From: Angiostrongylus vasorum
Lineage: Eukaryota; Nematoda; Chromadorea; Rhabditida; Metastrongylidae
Assembly: GCA_018806985.1 (NCBI GenBank)
Contig: JADANN010000455.1
Span: forward strand, 9,986 to 73,985
Length of the DNA: 64,000 nucleotides
Reading direction: 5' to 3'
Part shown: in pieces, positions 1-13,000 of the stretch
How positions within the stretch are numbered: position 1 is the stretch's first letter
How the letters are laid out: the number at the start of each line of letters is the position of its first letter
Notes under the pieces: model-generated
The model's database searches: none
Seen by the model: only the letters and a program-made list of their open reading frames with translations
What the model was told of the DNA's origin: nothing
Translations under genes and position numbers: made by a program

Positions 1-90
1 TTGAGAAAGTCGATATAACATCTATTGGATACAATGACACGCCGGACTCGTTTCTTCGTCTACTTCATCTTGGATGAGACATCCAACGTC

Positions 91-162
91 GGGCTTATAG
101 GTCAGGAGTAGAGCGCTCGCTTTGCATGCGAGAGGGCTGGGGTTCGATTCCCCATACCTCCA
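91..162 (+). tRNA. tRNA-Ala(TGC)-like unit, subfamily A (representative)
   Basis: This unit represents the subfamily whose T arm is intact: TGGGG, loop TTCGATT, CCCCA, all five pairs. The anticodon arm is perfect, with TGC in the loop. The 3' end TACCTCC plus A fits an Ala acceptor 3' strand, but the 5' strand GGGCTTA has two mismatches (positions 4-5). The D stem GGTC/GAGC has one mismatch, and the D loop is one base short. Other units with this T arm lie near 465, 4459, 5645, 7337, 11,013, 11,331, 11,698, 15,778, 18,128, 18,811 and 19,681. Likely a pseudogene or tRNA-like element rather than a working tRNA. Confidence 0.5.
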
Positions 163-959
163 CACATTTGTGAATTGTATTCTTGAGAAAGTCGATATAA
201 CATCTATTGGATACAATGAGACGCCGGACTACGTTTCTTCAACTACTTCATCTTGGATGAGACATCCAACGTCGGGCTTATAGGTCAGGAGTAGAGCGCT
301 CGCTTTGCATGCGAGAGGGCTGGGGTTCGATTACCCATACATCCACACATTTTGTGAATTGGGTTTTTGAGAAAATCGATATAACATCTATTGGATACAA
401 TGAGACGCCGGATACGTTTCTTCGTCTACTTCATCTTGGATGAGACATCCAACGTCGGACTTATAGGTCAGGAGTAGAGCGCTCGCTTTGCATGCGAGAG
501 GGCTGGGGTTCGATTCCCCATACCTCCACACATTTGTGAATTGTATTCTTGAGAAAGTCGATATAACATCTATTGGATACAATGAGACGCCGGATACGTT
601 TCTTCAACTACTTCATCTTGGATGAGACATCCAACGTCGGGCTTATAGGTCAGGAGTAGAGCGCTCGCTTTGCATGCGAGAGGGCTGGGGTTCGATTACC
701 CCATACATCCACACATTTTGTGAATTGGGTTTTTGAGAAAATCGATATAACATCTATTGGATACAATGAGACGCCGGACTACGTTTCTTCGTCTACTTCA
801 TCTTGGATGAGACATCCAACGTCGGGACTTATAGGTCAGGAGTAGAGCGCTCGCTTTGCATGCGAGAGGGCTGGGGTTCGATTACCCCATACCTCCACAC
901 ATTTGTGAATTGTATTCTTGAGAAAGTCGATATAACATCTATTGGATACATTGAGCAGG

Positions 960-1095
960 CCGGACTCGTTTCTTCGTCTACTTCATCTTGGATGAGACAT
1001 CCCACGTCGGGGGTATAACCCATACCTCCACGTATTTTGTGAACTGTGTTTTTTGAGAGAGTCGATATAACATCTATTGGATACAATGAGACGCC
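960..1095 (+). repeat. Short array unit (deletion derivative), representative
   Basis: In this unit type GGGGGTATA is joined directly to ACCCATACCTCCA, so the tRNA 5' acceptor strand and 3' acceptor strand remain and about 50 nt (D, anticodon and half of the T arm) are gone. The retained 5' acceptor strand is better than in the long units. The spacer also differs: GAGAGAGTC instead of GAGAAAATC, and CCACGTATTTTGTGAAC. Other copies are near 1510, 2195, 2885, 3760, 4630, 5133, 5818, 6326, 6826, 7510, 8010, 9257, 9766, 11,187, 11,871, 12,377, 13,253, 13,767, 14,075, 14,573, 15,265, 16,508, 18,485, 19,170 and 20,220. All share the same join, so one deletion was amplified. Confidence 0.85.
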
Positions 1096-4000
1096 GGACT
1101 CGTTTCTTCAACTACTTCATCTTGGATGAGACATCCAACGTCGGGCTTATAGGTCAGGAGTAGAGCGCTCGCTTTGCATGCGAGAGGGCTGGGGTTCGAT
1201 TACCCATACATCCACACATTTTGTGAATTGGGTTTTTGAGAAAATCGATATAACATCTATTGGATACAATGAGACGCCGGACTCGTTTCTTCGTCTACTT
1301 CATCTTGGATGAGACATCCAACGTCGGGCTTATAGGTCAGGGAGTAGAGCGCTCGCTTTGCATGCGAGAGGGCTGGGGTTCGATTACCCATACATCCACA
1401 CATTTTGTGAATTGGGTTTTTGAGAAAATCGATATAACATCTATTGGATACATTGGCAGGCCGGACTCGTTTCTTCGTCTACTTCATCTTGGATGAGACA
1501 TCCCACGTCGGGGGGTATAACCCATACCTCCACGTATTTTTGTGAACTGTGTTTTTGAGAGAGTCGATATAACATCTATTGGATACAATGAGACGCCGGA
1601 CTCGTTTCTTCAACTACTTCATCTTGGATGAGACATCCAACGTCGGGCTTATAGGTCAGGAGTAGAGCGCTCGCTTTGCATGCGAGAGGGCTGGGGTTCG
1701 ATTACCCCATACATCCACACATTTTGTGAATTGGGTTTTTGAGAAAATCGATATAACATCTATTGGATACAATGAGACGCCGGACTCGTTTCTTCGTCTA
1801 CTTCATCTTGGATGAGACATCCAACGTCGGGCTTATAGGTCAGGAGTAGAGCGCTCGCTTTGCATGCGAGAGGGCTGGGGGTTCGATTACCCATACATCC
1901 ACACATTTTGTGAATTGTGTTTTTGAGAAAATCGATATAACATCTATTGGATACAATGAGACGCCGGATACGTTTCTTCAACTACTTCATCTTGGATGAG
2001 ACATCCAACGTCGGGCTTATAGGTCAGGAGTAGAGCGCTCGCTTTGCATGCGAGAGGGCTGGGGTTCGATTACCCATACATCCACACATTTTTGTGAATT
2101 GGGTTTTTGAGAAAATCGATATAACATCTATTGGATACAATGACACGCCGGACTCGTTTCTTCGTCTACTTCATCTTGGATGAGACATCCCACGTCGGGG
2201 GTATAACCCATACCTCCACGTATTTTGTGAACTGTGTTTTTGAGAGAGTCGATATAACATCTATTGGATACAATGAGACGCCGGACTCGTTTCTTCAACT
2301 ACTTCATCTTGGATGAGACATCCAACGTCGGGCTTATAGGTCAGGAGTAGAGCGCTCGCTTTGCATGCGAGAGGGCTGGGGTTCGATTACCCCATACATC
2401 CACACATTTTGTGAATTGTATTCTTGAGAAAGTCGATATAACATCTATTGGATACAATGACACGCCGGACTCGTTTCTTCGTCTACTTCATCTTGGATGA
2501 GACATCCAACGTCGGGCTTATAGGTCAGGAGTAGAGCGCTCGCTTTGCATGCGAGAGGGCTGGGGTTCGATTACCCATACATCCACACATTTTGTGAATT
2601 GGGTTTTTTGAGAAAATCGATATAACATCTATTGGATACAATGACGACGCCGGACTCGTTTCTTCGTCTACTTCATCTTGGATGAGACATCCAACGTCGG
2701 GCTTATAGGTCAGGAGTAGAGCGCTCGCTTTGCATGCGAGAGGGCTGGGGTTCGATTACCCATACATCCACACATTTTTGTGAATTGGGTTTTTGAGAAA
2801 ATCGATATAACATCTATTGGATACATTGAGCAGGCCGGACTCGTTTCTTCGTCTACTTCATCTTGGATGAGACATCCCACGTCGGGGGGTATAACCCATA
2901 CCTCCACGTATTTTTGTGAACTGTGTTTTTGAGAGAGTCGATATAACATCTATTGGATACAATGAGACGCCGGACTCGTTTCTTCAACTACTTCATCTTG
3001 GATGAGACATCCAACGTCGGGCTTATAGGTCAGGAGTAGAGCGCTCGCTTTGCATGCGAGAGGGCTGGGGTTCGATTACCCATACATCCACACATTTTGT
3101 GAATTGGGTTTTTGAGAAAATCGATATAACATCTATTGGATACAATGACACGCCGGACTCGTTTCTTCGTCTACTTCATCTTGGATGAGACATCCAACGT
3201 CGGGCTTATAGGTCAGGAGTAGAGCGCTCGCTTTGCATGCGAGAGGGCTGGGGGTTCGATTACCCCATACATCCACACATTTTGTGAATTGTGTTTCTTT
3301 GAGAAAATCGATATAACATCTATTGGATACAATGAGACGCCGGACTACGTTTCTTCAACTACTTCATCTTGGATGAGACATCCAACGTCGGGCTTATAGG
3401 TCAGGAGTAGAGCGCTCGCTTTGCATGCGAGAGGGCTGGGGTTCGATTACCCCATACATCCACACATTTTGTGAATTGGGTTTTTGAGAAAATCGATATA
3501 ACATCTATTGGATACAATGACACGCCGGACTCGTTTCTTCGTCTACTTCATCTTGGATGAGACATCCAACGTCGGGCTTATAGGTCAGGAGTAGAGCGCT
3601 CGCTTTGCATGCGAGAGGGCTGGGGGTTCGATTACCCATACATCCACACATTTTGTGAATTGGGTTTTTTGAGAAAATCGATATAACATCTATTGGATAC
3701 AATGACACGCCGGACTACGTTTCTTCGTCTACTTCATCTTGGATGAGACATCCCACGTCGGGGGTATAACCCATACCTCCACGTATTTTTGTGAACTGTG
3801 TTTTTTGAGAGAGTCGATATAACATCTATTGGATACAATGAGACGCCGGACTCGTTTCTTCAACTACTTCATCTTGGATGAGACATCCAACGTCGGGCTT
3901 ATAGGTCAGGAGTAGAGCGCTCGCTTTGCATGCGAGAGGGCTGGGGTTCGATTACCCCATACATCCACACATTTTGTGAATTGGGTTTTTGAGAAAATCG

Positions 4001-7000
4001 ATATAACATCTATTGGATACAATGACACGCCGGACTCGTTTCTTCGTCTACTTCATCTTGGATGAGACATCCAACGTCGGGCTTATAGGTCAGGGAGTAG
4101 AGCGCTCGCTTTGCATGCGAGAGGGCTGGGGTTCGATTACCCATACATCCACACATTTTGTGAATTGGGTTTTTGAGAAAATCGATATAACATCTATTGG
4201 ATACAATGAGACGCCGGACTACGTTTCTTCGTCTACTTCATCTTGGATGAGACATCCAACGTCGGGCTTATAGGTCAGGAGTAGAGCGCTCGCTTTGCAT
4301 GCGAGAGGGCTGGGGTTCGATTACCCATACATCCACACATTTTGTGAATTGGGTTTTTGAGAAAATCGATATAACATCTATTGGATACAATGAGACGCCG
4401 GACTACGTTTCTTCGTCTACTTCATCTTGGATGAGACATCCAACGTCGGGCTTATAGGTCAGGAGTAGAGCGCTCGCTTTGCATGCGAGAGGGCTGGGGT
4501 TCGATTCCCCATACCTCCACACATTTGTGAATTGTATTCTTGAGAAAGTCGATATAACATCTATTGGATACAATGGCAGGCCGGACTCGTTTCTTCGTCT
4601 ACTTCATCTTGGATGAGACATCCCACGTCGGGGGTATAACCCATACCTCCACGTATTTTGTGAACTGTGTTTTTGAGAGAGTCGATATAACATCTATTGG
4701 ATACAATGAGACGCCGGACTCGTTTCTTCAACTACTTCATCTTGGATGAGACATCCAACGTCGGGCTTATAGGTCAGGAGTAGAGCGCTCGCTTTGCATG
4801 CGAGAGGGCTGGGGTTCGATTACCCCATACATCCACACATTTTGTGAATTGGGTTTTTGAGAAAATCGATATAACATCTATTGGATACAATGAGACGCCG
4901 GACTACGTTTCTTCGTCTACTTCATCTTGGATGAGACATCCAACGTCGGGCTTATAGGTCAGGAGTAGAGCGCTCGCTTTGCATGCGAGAGGGCTGGGGT
5001 TCGATTACCCATACATCCACACATTTTGTGAATTGGGTTTTTGAGAAAATCGATATAACATCTATTGGATACAATGACACGCCGGACTCGTTTCTTCGTC
5101 TACTTCATCTTGGATGAGACATCCCACGTCGGGGGGTATAACCCATACCTCCACGTATTTTGTGAACTGTGTTTTTGAGAGAATCGATATAACATCTATT
5201 GGATACAATGAGACGCCGGACTCGTTTCTTCAACTACTTCATCTTGGATGAGACATCCAACGTCGGGCTTATAGGTCAGGAGTAGAGCGCTCGCTTTGCA
5301 TGCGAGAGGGCTGGGGTTCGATTACCCCATACATCCACACATTTTGTGAATTGGGTTTTTGAGAAAATCGATATAACATCTATTGGATACAATGAGACGC
5401 CGGACTACGTTTCTTCGTCTACTTCATCTTGGATGAGACATCCAACGTCGGGCTTATAGGTCAGGAGTAGAGCGCTCGCTTTGCATGCGAGAGGGCTGGG
5501 GTTCGATTACCCATACATCCACACATTTTGTGAATTGGGTTTTTTGAGAAAATCGATATAACATCTATTGGATACAATGAGACGCCGGATACGTTTCTTC
5601 GTCTACTTCATCTTGGATGAGACATCCAACGTCGGGACTTATAGGTCAGGAGTAGAGCGCTCGCTTTGCATGCGAGAGGGCTGGGGTTCGATTCCCCATA
5701 CCTCCACACATTTGTGAATTGTATTCTTGAGAAAGTCGATATAACATCTATTGGATACAATGAGCACGCCGGACTACGTTTCTTCGTCTACTTCATCTTG
5801 GATGAGACATCCCACGTCGGGGGTATAACCCATACCTCCACGTATTTTGTGAACTGTGTTTTTGAGAGAGTCGATATAACATCTATTGGATACAATGAGA
5901 CGCCGGACTCGTTTCTTCAACTACTTCATCTTGGATGAGACATCCAACGTCGGGCTTATAGGTCAGGAGTAGAGCGCTCGCTTTGCATGCGAGAGGGCTG
6001 GGGTTCGATTACCCCATACATCCACACATTTTGTGAATTGGGTTTTTGAGAAAATCGATATAACATCTATTGGATACAATGACACGCCGGACTCGTTTCT
6101 TCGTCTACTTCATCTTGGATGAGACATCCAACGTCGGGCTTATAGGTCAGGAGTAGAGCGCTCGCTTTGCATGCGAGAGGGCTGGGGTTCGATTACCCCA
6201 TACCTCCACGCATTTTGTGAATTGTGTTTCTTGAGAAAATCGATATAACATCTATTGGATACAATGACACGCCGGACTCGTTTCTTCGTCTACTTCATCT
6301 TGGATGAGACATCCCACGTCGGGGGGTATAACCCATACCTCCACGTATTTTGTGAACTGTGTTTTTGAGAGAGTCGATATAACATCTATTGGATACAATG
6401 AGACGCCGGACTCGTTTCTTCAACTACTTCATCTTGGATGAGACATCCAACGTCGGGCTTATAGGTCAGGAGTAGAGCGCTCGCTTTGCATGCGAGAGGG
6501 CTGGGGTTCGATTACCCATACATCCACACATTTTGTGAATTGGGTTTTTGAGAAAATCGATATAACATCTATTGGATACAATGAGACGCCGGACTACGTT
6601 TCTTCAACTACTTCATCTTGGATGAGACATCCAACGTCGGGCTTATAGGTCAGGAGTAGAGCGCTCGCTTTGCATGCGAGAGGGCTGGGGTTCGATTACC
6701 CATACATCCACACATTTTGTGAATTGGGTTTTTTGAGAAAATCGATATAACATCTATTGGATACAATGACACGCCGGACTCGTTTCTTCGTCTACTTCAT
6801 CTTGGATGAGACATCCCACGTCGGGGGGTATAACCCATACCTCCACGTATTTTGTGAACTGTGTTTTTGAGAGAATCGATATAACATCTATTGGATACAA
6901 TGAGACGCCGGACTCGTTTCTTCAACTACTTCATCTTGGATGAGACATCCAACGTCGGGCTTATAGGTCAGGAGTAGAGCGCTCGCTTTGCATGCGAGAG

Positions 7001-10000
7001 GGCTGGGGTTCGATTACCCATACATCCACACATTTTGTGAATTGGGTTTTTGAGAAAATCGATATAACATCTATTGGATACAATGAGACGCCGGACTACG
7101 TTTCTTCAACTACTTCATCTTGGATGAGACATCCAACGTCGGGCTTATAGGTCAGGAGTAGAGCGCTCGCTTTGCATGCGAGAGGGCTGGGGTTCGATTA
7201 CCCATACATCCACACATTTTGTGAATTGGGTTTTTTGAGAAAATCGATATAACATCTATTGGATACAATGAGACGCCGGATACGTTTCTTCGTCTACTTC
7301 ATCTTGGATGAGACATCCAACGTCGGGACTTATAGGTCAGGAGTAGAGCGCTCGCTTTGCATGCGAGAGGGCTGGGGTTCGATTCCCCATACCTCCACAC
7401 ATTTGTGAATTGTATTCTTGAGAAAGTCGATATAACATCTATTGGATACAATGAGCACGCCGGACTCGTTTCTTCGTCTACTTCATCTTGGATGAGACAT
7501 CCCACGTCGGGGGGTATAACCCATACCTCCACGTATTTTGTGAACTGTGTTTTTGAGAGAGTCGATATAACATCTATTGGATACAATGAGACGCCGGACT
7601 CGTTTCTTCAACTACTTCATCTTGGATGAGACATCCAACGTCGGGCTTATAGGTCAGGAGTAGAGCGCTCGCTTTGCATGCGAGAGGGCTGGGGTTCGAT
7701 TACCCATACATCCACACATTTTGTGAATTGGGTTTTTGAGAAAATCGATATAACATCTATTGGATACAATGAGACGCCGGACTACGTTTCTTCGTCTACT
7801 TCATCTTGGATGAGACATCCAACGTCGGGCTTATAGGTCAGGAGTAGAGCGCTCGCTTTGCATGCGAGAGGGCTGGGGTTCGATTACCCATACATCCACA
7901 CATTTTGTGAATTGGGTTTTTGAGAAAATCGATATAACATCTATTGGATACAATGACACGCCGGACTCGTTTCTTCGTCTACTTCATCTTGGATGAGACA
8001 TCCCACGTCGGGGGGTATAACCCATACCTCCACGTATTTTGTGAACTGTGTTTTTGAGAGAATCGATATAACATCTATTGGATACAATGAGACGCCGGAC
8101 TCGTTTCTTCAACTACTTCATCTTGGATGAGACATCCAACGTCGGGCTTATAGGTCAGGAGTAGAGCGCTCGCTTTGCATGCGAGAGGGCTGGGGTTCGA
8201 TTACCCCATACATCCACACATTTTGTGAATTGGGTTTTTTGAGAAAAGTCGATATAACATCTATTGGATACAATGAGACGCCGGACTACGTTTCTTCAAC
8301 TACTTCATCTTGGATGAGACATCCAACGTCGGGCTTATAGGTCAGGAGTAGAGCGCTCGCTTTGCATGCGAGAGGGCTGGGGTTCGATTACCCATACATC
8401 CACACATTTTGTGAATTGGGTTTTTGAGAAAATCGATATAACATCTATTGGATACAATGACACGCCGGACTCGTTTCTTCGTCTACTTCATCTTGGATGA
8501 GACATCCAACGTCGGGCTTATAGGTCAGGAGTAGAGCGCTCGCTTTGCATGCGAGAGGGCTGGGGTTCGATTACCCCATACCTCCACACATTTTGTGAAT
8601 TGTGTTTCTTGAGAAAAGTCGATATAACATCTATTGGATACAATGAGACGCCGGACTACGTTTCTTCAACTACTTCATCTTGGATGAGACATCCAACGTC
8701 GGGCTTATAGGTCAGGAGTAGAGCGCTCGCTTTGCATGCGAGAGGGCTGGGGTTCGATTACCCCATACCTCCACGCATTTTGTGAATTGTGTTTTTGAGA
8801 AAAGTCGATATAACATCTATTGGATACAATGAGACGCCGGACTACGTTTCTTCAACTACTTCATCTTGGATGAGACATCCAACGTCGGGCTTATAGGTCA
8901 GGAGTAGAGCGCTCGCTTTGCATGCGAGAGGGCTGGGGGTTCGATTACCCATACCTCCACACATTTTGTGAATTGTGTTTTTTGAGAAAGTCGATATAAC
9001 ATCTATTGGATACAATGAGACGCCGGACTCGTTTCTTCAACTACTTCATCTTGGATGAGACATCCAACGTCGGGCTTATAGGTCAGGAGTAGAGCGCTCG
9101 CTTTGCATGCGAGAGGGCTGGGGGTTCGATTACCCCATACCTCCACGCATTTTGTGAATTGGGTTTCTTTGAGAAAAGTCGATATAACATCTATTGGATA
9201 CAATGACACGCCGGACTCGTTTCTTCGTCTACTTCATCTTGGATGAGACATCCCACGTCGGGGGTATAACCCATACCTCCACGTATTTTGTGAACTGTGT
9301 TTTTGAGAGAGTCGATATAACATCTATTGGATACAATGAGACGCCGGACTCGTTTCTTCAACTACTTCATCTTGGATGAGACATCCAACGTCGGGCTTAT
9401 AGGTCAGGAGTAGAGCGCTCGCTTTGCATGCGAGAGGGCTGGGGTTCGATTACCCCATACATCCACACATTTTGTGAATTGGGTTTTTGAGAAAATCGAT
9501 ATAACATCTATTGGATACAATGAGACGCCGGACTACGTTTCTTCGTCTACTTCATCTTGGATGAGACATCCAACGTCGGGCTTATAGGTCAGGAGTAGAG
9601 CGCTCGCTTTGCATGCGAGAGGGCTGGGGTTCGATTACCCATACATCCACACATTTTGTGAATTGGGTTTTTGAGAAAATCGATATAACATCTATTGGAT
9701 ACAATGACACGCCGGACTCGTTTCTTCGTCTACTTCATCTTGGATGAGACATCCCACGTCGGGGGGTATAACCCATACCTCCACGTATTTTGTGAACTGT
9801 GTTTTTGAGAGAATCGATATAACATCTATTGGATACAATGAGACGCCGGACTCGTTTCTTCAACTACTTCATCTTGGATGAGACATCCAACGTCGGGCTT
9901 ATAGGTCAGGAGTAGAGCGCTCGCTTTGCATGCGAGAGGGCTGGGGTTCGATTACCCATACATCCACACATTTTGTGAATTGGGTTTTTGAGAAAATCGA

Positions 10001-13000
10001 TATAACATCTATTGGATACAATGAGACGCCGGACTACGTTTCTTCGTCTACTTCATCTTGGATGAGACATCCAACGTCGGGCTTATAGGTCAGGAGTAGA
10101 GCGCTCGCTTTGCATGCGAGAGGGCTGGGGTTCGATTACCCATACCTCCACACATTTTGTGAATTGTATTCTTTGAGAAAAGTCGATATAACATCTATTG
10201 GATACAATGAGACGCCGGACTACGTTTCTTCAACTACTTCATCTTGGATGAGACATCCAACGTCGGGCTTATAGGTCAGGAGTAGAGCGCTCGCTTTGCA
10301 TGCGAGAGGGCTGGGGTTCGATTACCCATACATCCACACATTTTGTGAATTGGGTTTTTGAGAAAATCGATATAACATCTATTGGATACAATGAGACGCC
10401 GGACTACGTTTCTTCGTCTACTTCATCTTGGATGAGACATCCAACGTCGGGCTTATAGGTCAGGAGTAGAGCGCTCGCTTTGCATGCGAGAGGGCTGGGG
10501 TTCGATTACCCCATACCTCCACACATTTGTGAATTGTATTCTTGAGAAAGTCGATATAACATCTATTGGATACAATGAGACGCCGGATACGTTTCTTCAA
10601 CTACTTCATCTTGGATGAGACATCCAACGTCGGGCTTATAGGTCAGGAGTAGAGCGCTCGCTTTGCATGCGAGAGGGCTGGGGTTCGATTACCCATACAT
10701 CCACACATTTTGTGAATTGGGTTTTTGAGAAAATCGATATAACATCTATTGGATACAATGAGACGCCGGACTACGTTTCTTCGTCTACTTCATCTTGGAT
10801 GAGACATCCAACGTCGGGCTTATAGGTCAGGAGTAGAGCGCTCGCTTTGCATGCGAGAGGGCTGGGGTTCGATTACCCCATACATCCACACATTTTGTGA
10901 ATTGGGTTTTTTGAGAAAATCGATATAACATCTATTGGATACAATGACACGCCGGACTCGTTTCTTCGTCTACTTCATCTTGGATGAGACATCCAACGTC
11001 GGGCTTATAGGTCAGGAGTAGAGCGCTCGCTTTGCATGCGAGAGGGCTGGGGGTTCGATTCCCCATACCTCCACACATTTGTGAATTGGGTTTCTTGAGA
11101 AAATCGATATAACATCTATTGGATACAATGAGCACGCCGGACTCGTTTCTTCGTCTACTTCATCTTGGATGAGACATCCCACGTCGGGGGGTATAACCCA
11201 TACCTCCACGTATTTTTGTGAACTGTGTTTTTGAGAGAGTCGATATAACATCTATTGGATACAATGAGACGCCGGACTCGTTTCTTCAACTACTTCATCT
11301 TGGATGAGACATCCAACGTCGGGCTTATAGGTCAGGAGTAGAGCGCTCGCTTTGCATGCGAGAGGGCTGGGGTTCGATTCCCCATACCTCCACACATTTG
11401 TGAATTGTGTTTCTTGAGAAAAGTCGATATAACATCTATTGGATACAATGAGACGCCGGATACGTTTCTTCAACTACTTCATCTTGGATGAGACATCCAA
11501 CGTCGGGCTTATAGGTCAGGAGTAGAGCGCTCGCTTTGCATGCGAGAGGGCTGGGGTTCGATTACCCATACATCCACACATTTTGTGAATTGGGTTTTTG
11601 AGAAAATCGATATAACATCTATTGGATACAATGAGACGCCGGATACGTTTCTTCGTCTACTTCATCTTGGATGAGACATCCAACGTCGGACTTATAGGTC
11701 AGGAGTAGAGCGCTCGCTTTGCATGCGAGAGGGCTGGGGTTCGATTCCCCATACCTCCACACATTTGTGAATTGTATTCTTGAGAAAGTCGATATAACAT
11801 CTATTGGATACATTGGCAGGCCGGACTCGTTTCTTCGTCTACTTCATCTTGGATGAGACATCCCACGTCGGGGGGTATAACCCATACCTCCACGTATTTT
11901 GTGAACTGTGTTTTTGAGAGAGTCGATATAACATCTATTGGATACAATGAGACGCCGGACTCGTTTCTTCAACTACTTCATCTTGGATGAGACATCCAAC
12001 GTCGGGCTTATAGGTCAGGAGTAGAGCGCTCGCTTTGCATGCGAGAGGGGCTGGGGTTCGATTACCCCATACATCCACACATTTTGTGAATTGTGTTTCT
12101 TTGAGAAAAGTCGATATAACATCTATTGGATACAATGAGACGCCGGACTACGTTTCTTCAACTACTTCATCTTGGATGAGACATCCAACGTCGGGCTTAT
12201 AGGTCAGGAGTAGAGCGCTCGCTTTGCATGCGAGAGGGCTGGGGTTCGATTACCCATACATCCACACATTTTGTGAATTGGGTTTTTTGAGAAAATCGAT
12301 ATAACATCTATTGGATACAATGACACGCCGGACTCGTTTCTTCGTCTACTTCATCTTGGATGAGACATCCCACGTCGGGGGGTATAACCCATACCTCCAC
12401 GTATTTTTGTGAACTGTGTTTTTTGAGAGAATCGATATAACATCTATTGGATACAATGAGACGCCGGACTCGTTTCTTCAACTACTTCATCTTGGATGAG
12501 ACATCCAACGTCGGGCTTATAGGTCAGGAGTAGAGCGCTCGCTTTGCATGCGAGAGGGCTGGGGTTCGATTACCCCATACATCCACACATTTTGTGAATT
12601 GGGTTTTTGAGAAAATCGATATAACATCTATTGGATACAATGAGACGCCGGACTACGTTTCTTCGTCTACTTCATCTTGGATGAGACATCCAACGTCGGG
12701 CTTATAGGTCAGGAGTAGAGCGCTCGCTTTGCATGCGAGAGGGCTGGGGGTTCGATTACCCCATACCTCCACACATTTTGTGAATTGTGTTTCTTTGAGA
12801 AAGTCGATATAACATCTATTGGATACAATGAGACGCCGGATACGTTTCTTCAACTACTTCATCTTGGATGAGACATCCAACGTCGGGCTTATAGGTCAGG
12901 AGTAGAGCGCTCGCTTTGCATGCGAGAGGGCTGGGGTTCGATTACCCATACATCCACACATTTTGTGAATTGGGTTTTTGAGAAAATCGATATAACATCT

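Noticed and set aside
829..1086. Recurrent 60-96 aa frames throughout the first 21 kb on both strands, conserved from unit to unit
   Set aside because: They arise because the repeat unit has few stops in some frames. Their similarity follows the DNA repeat, and indels shift them freely between frames.
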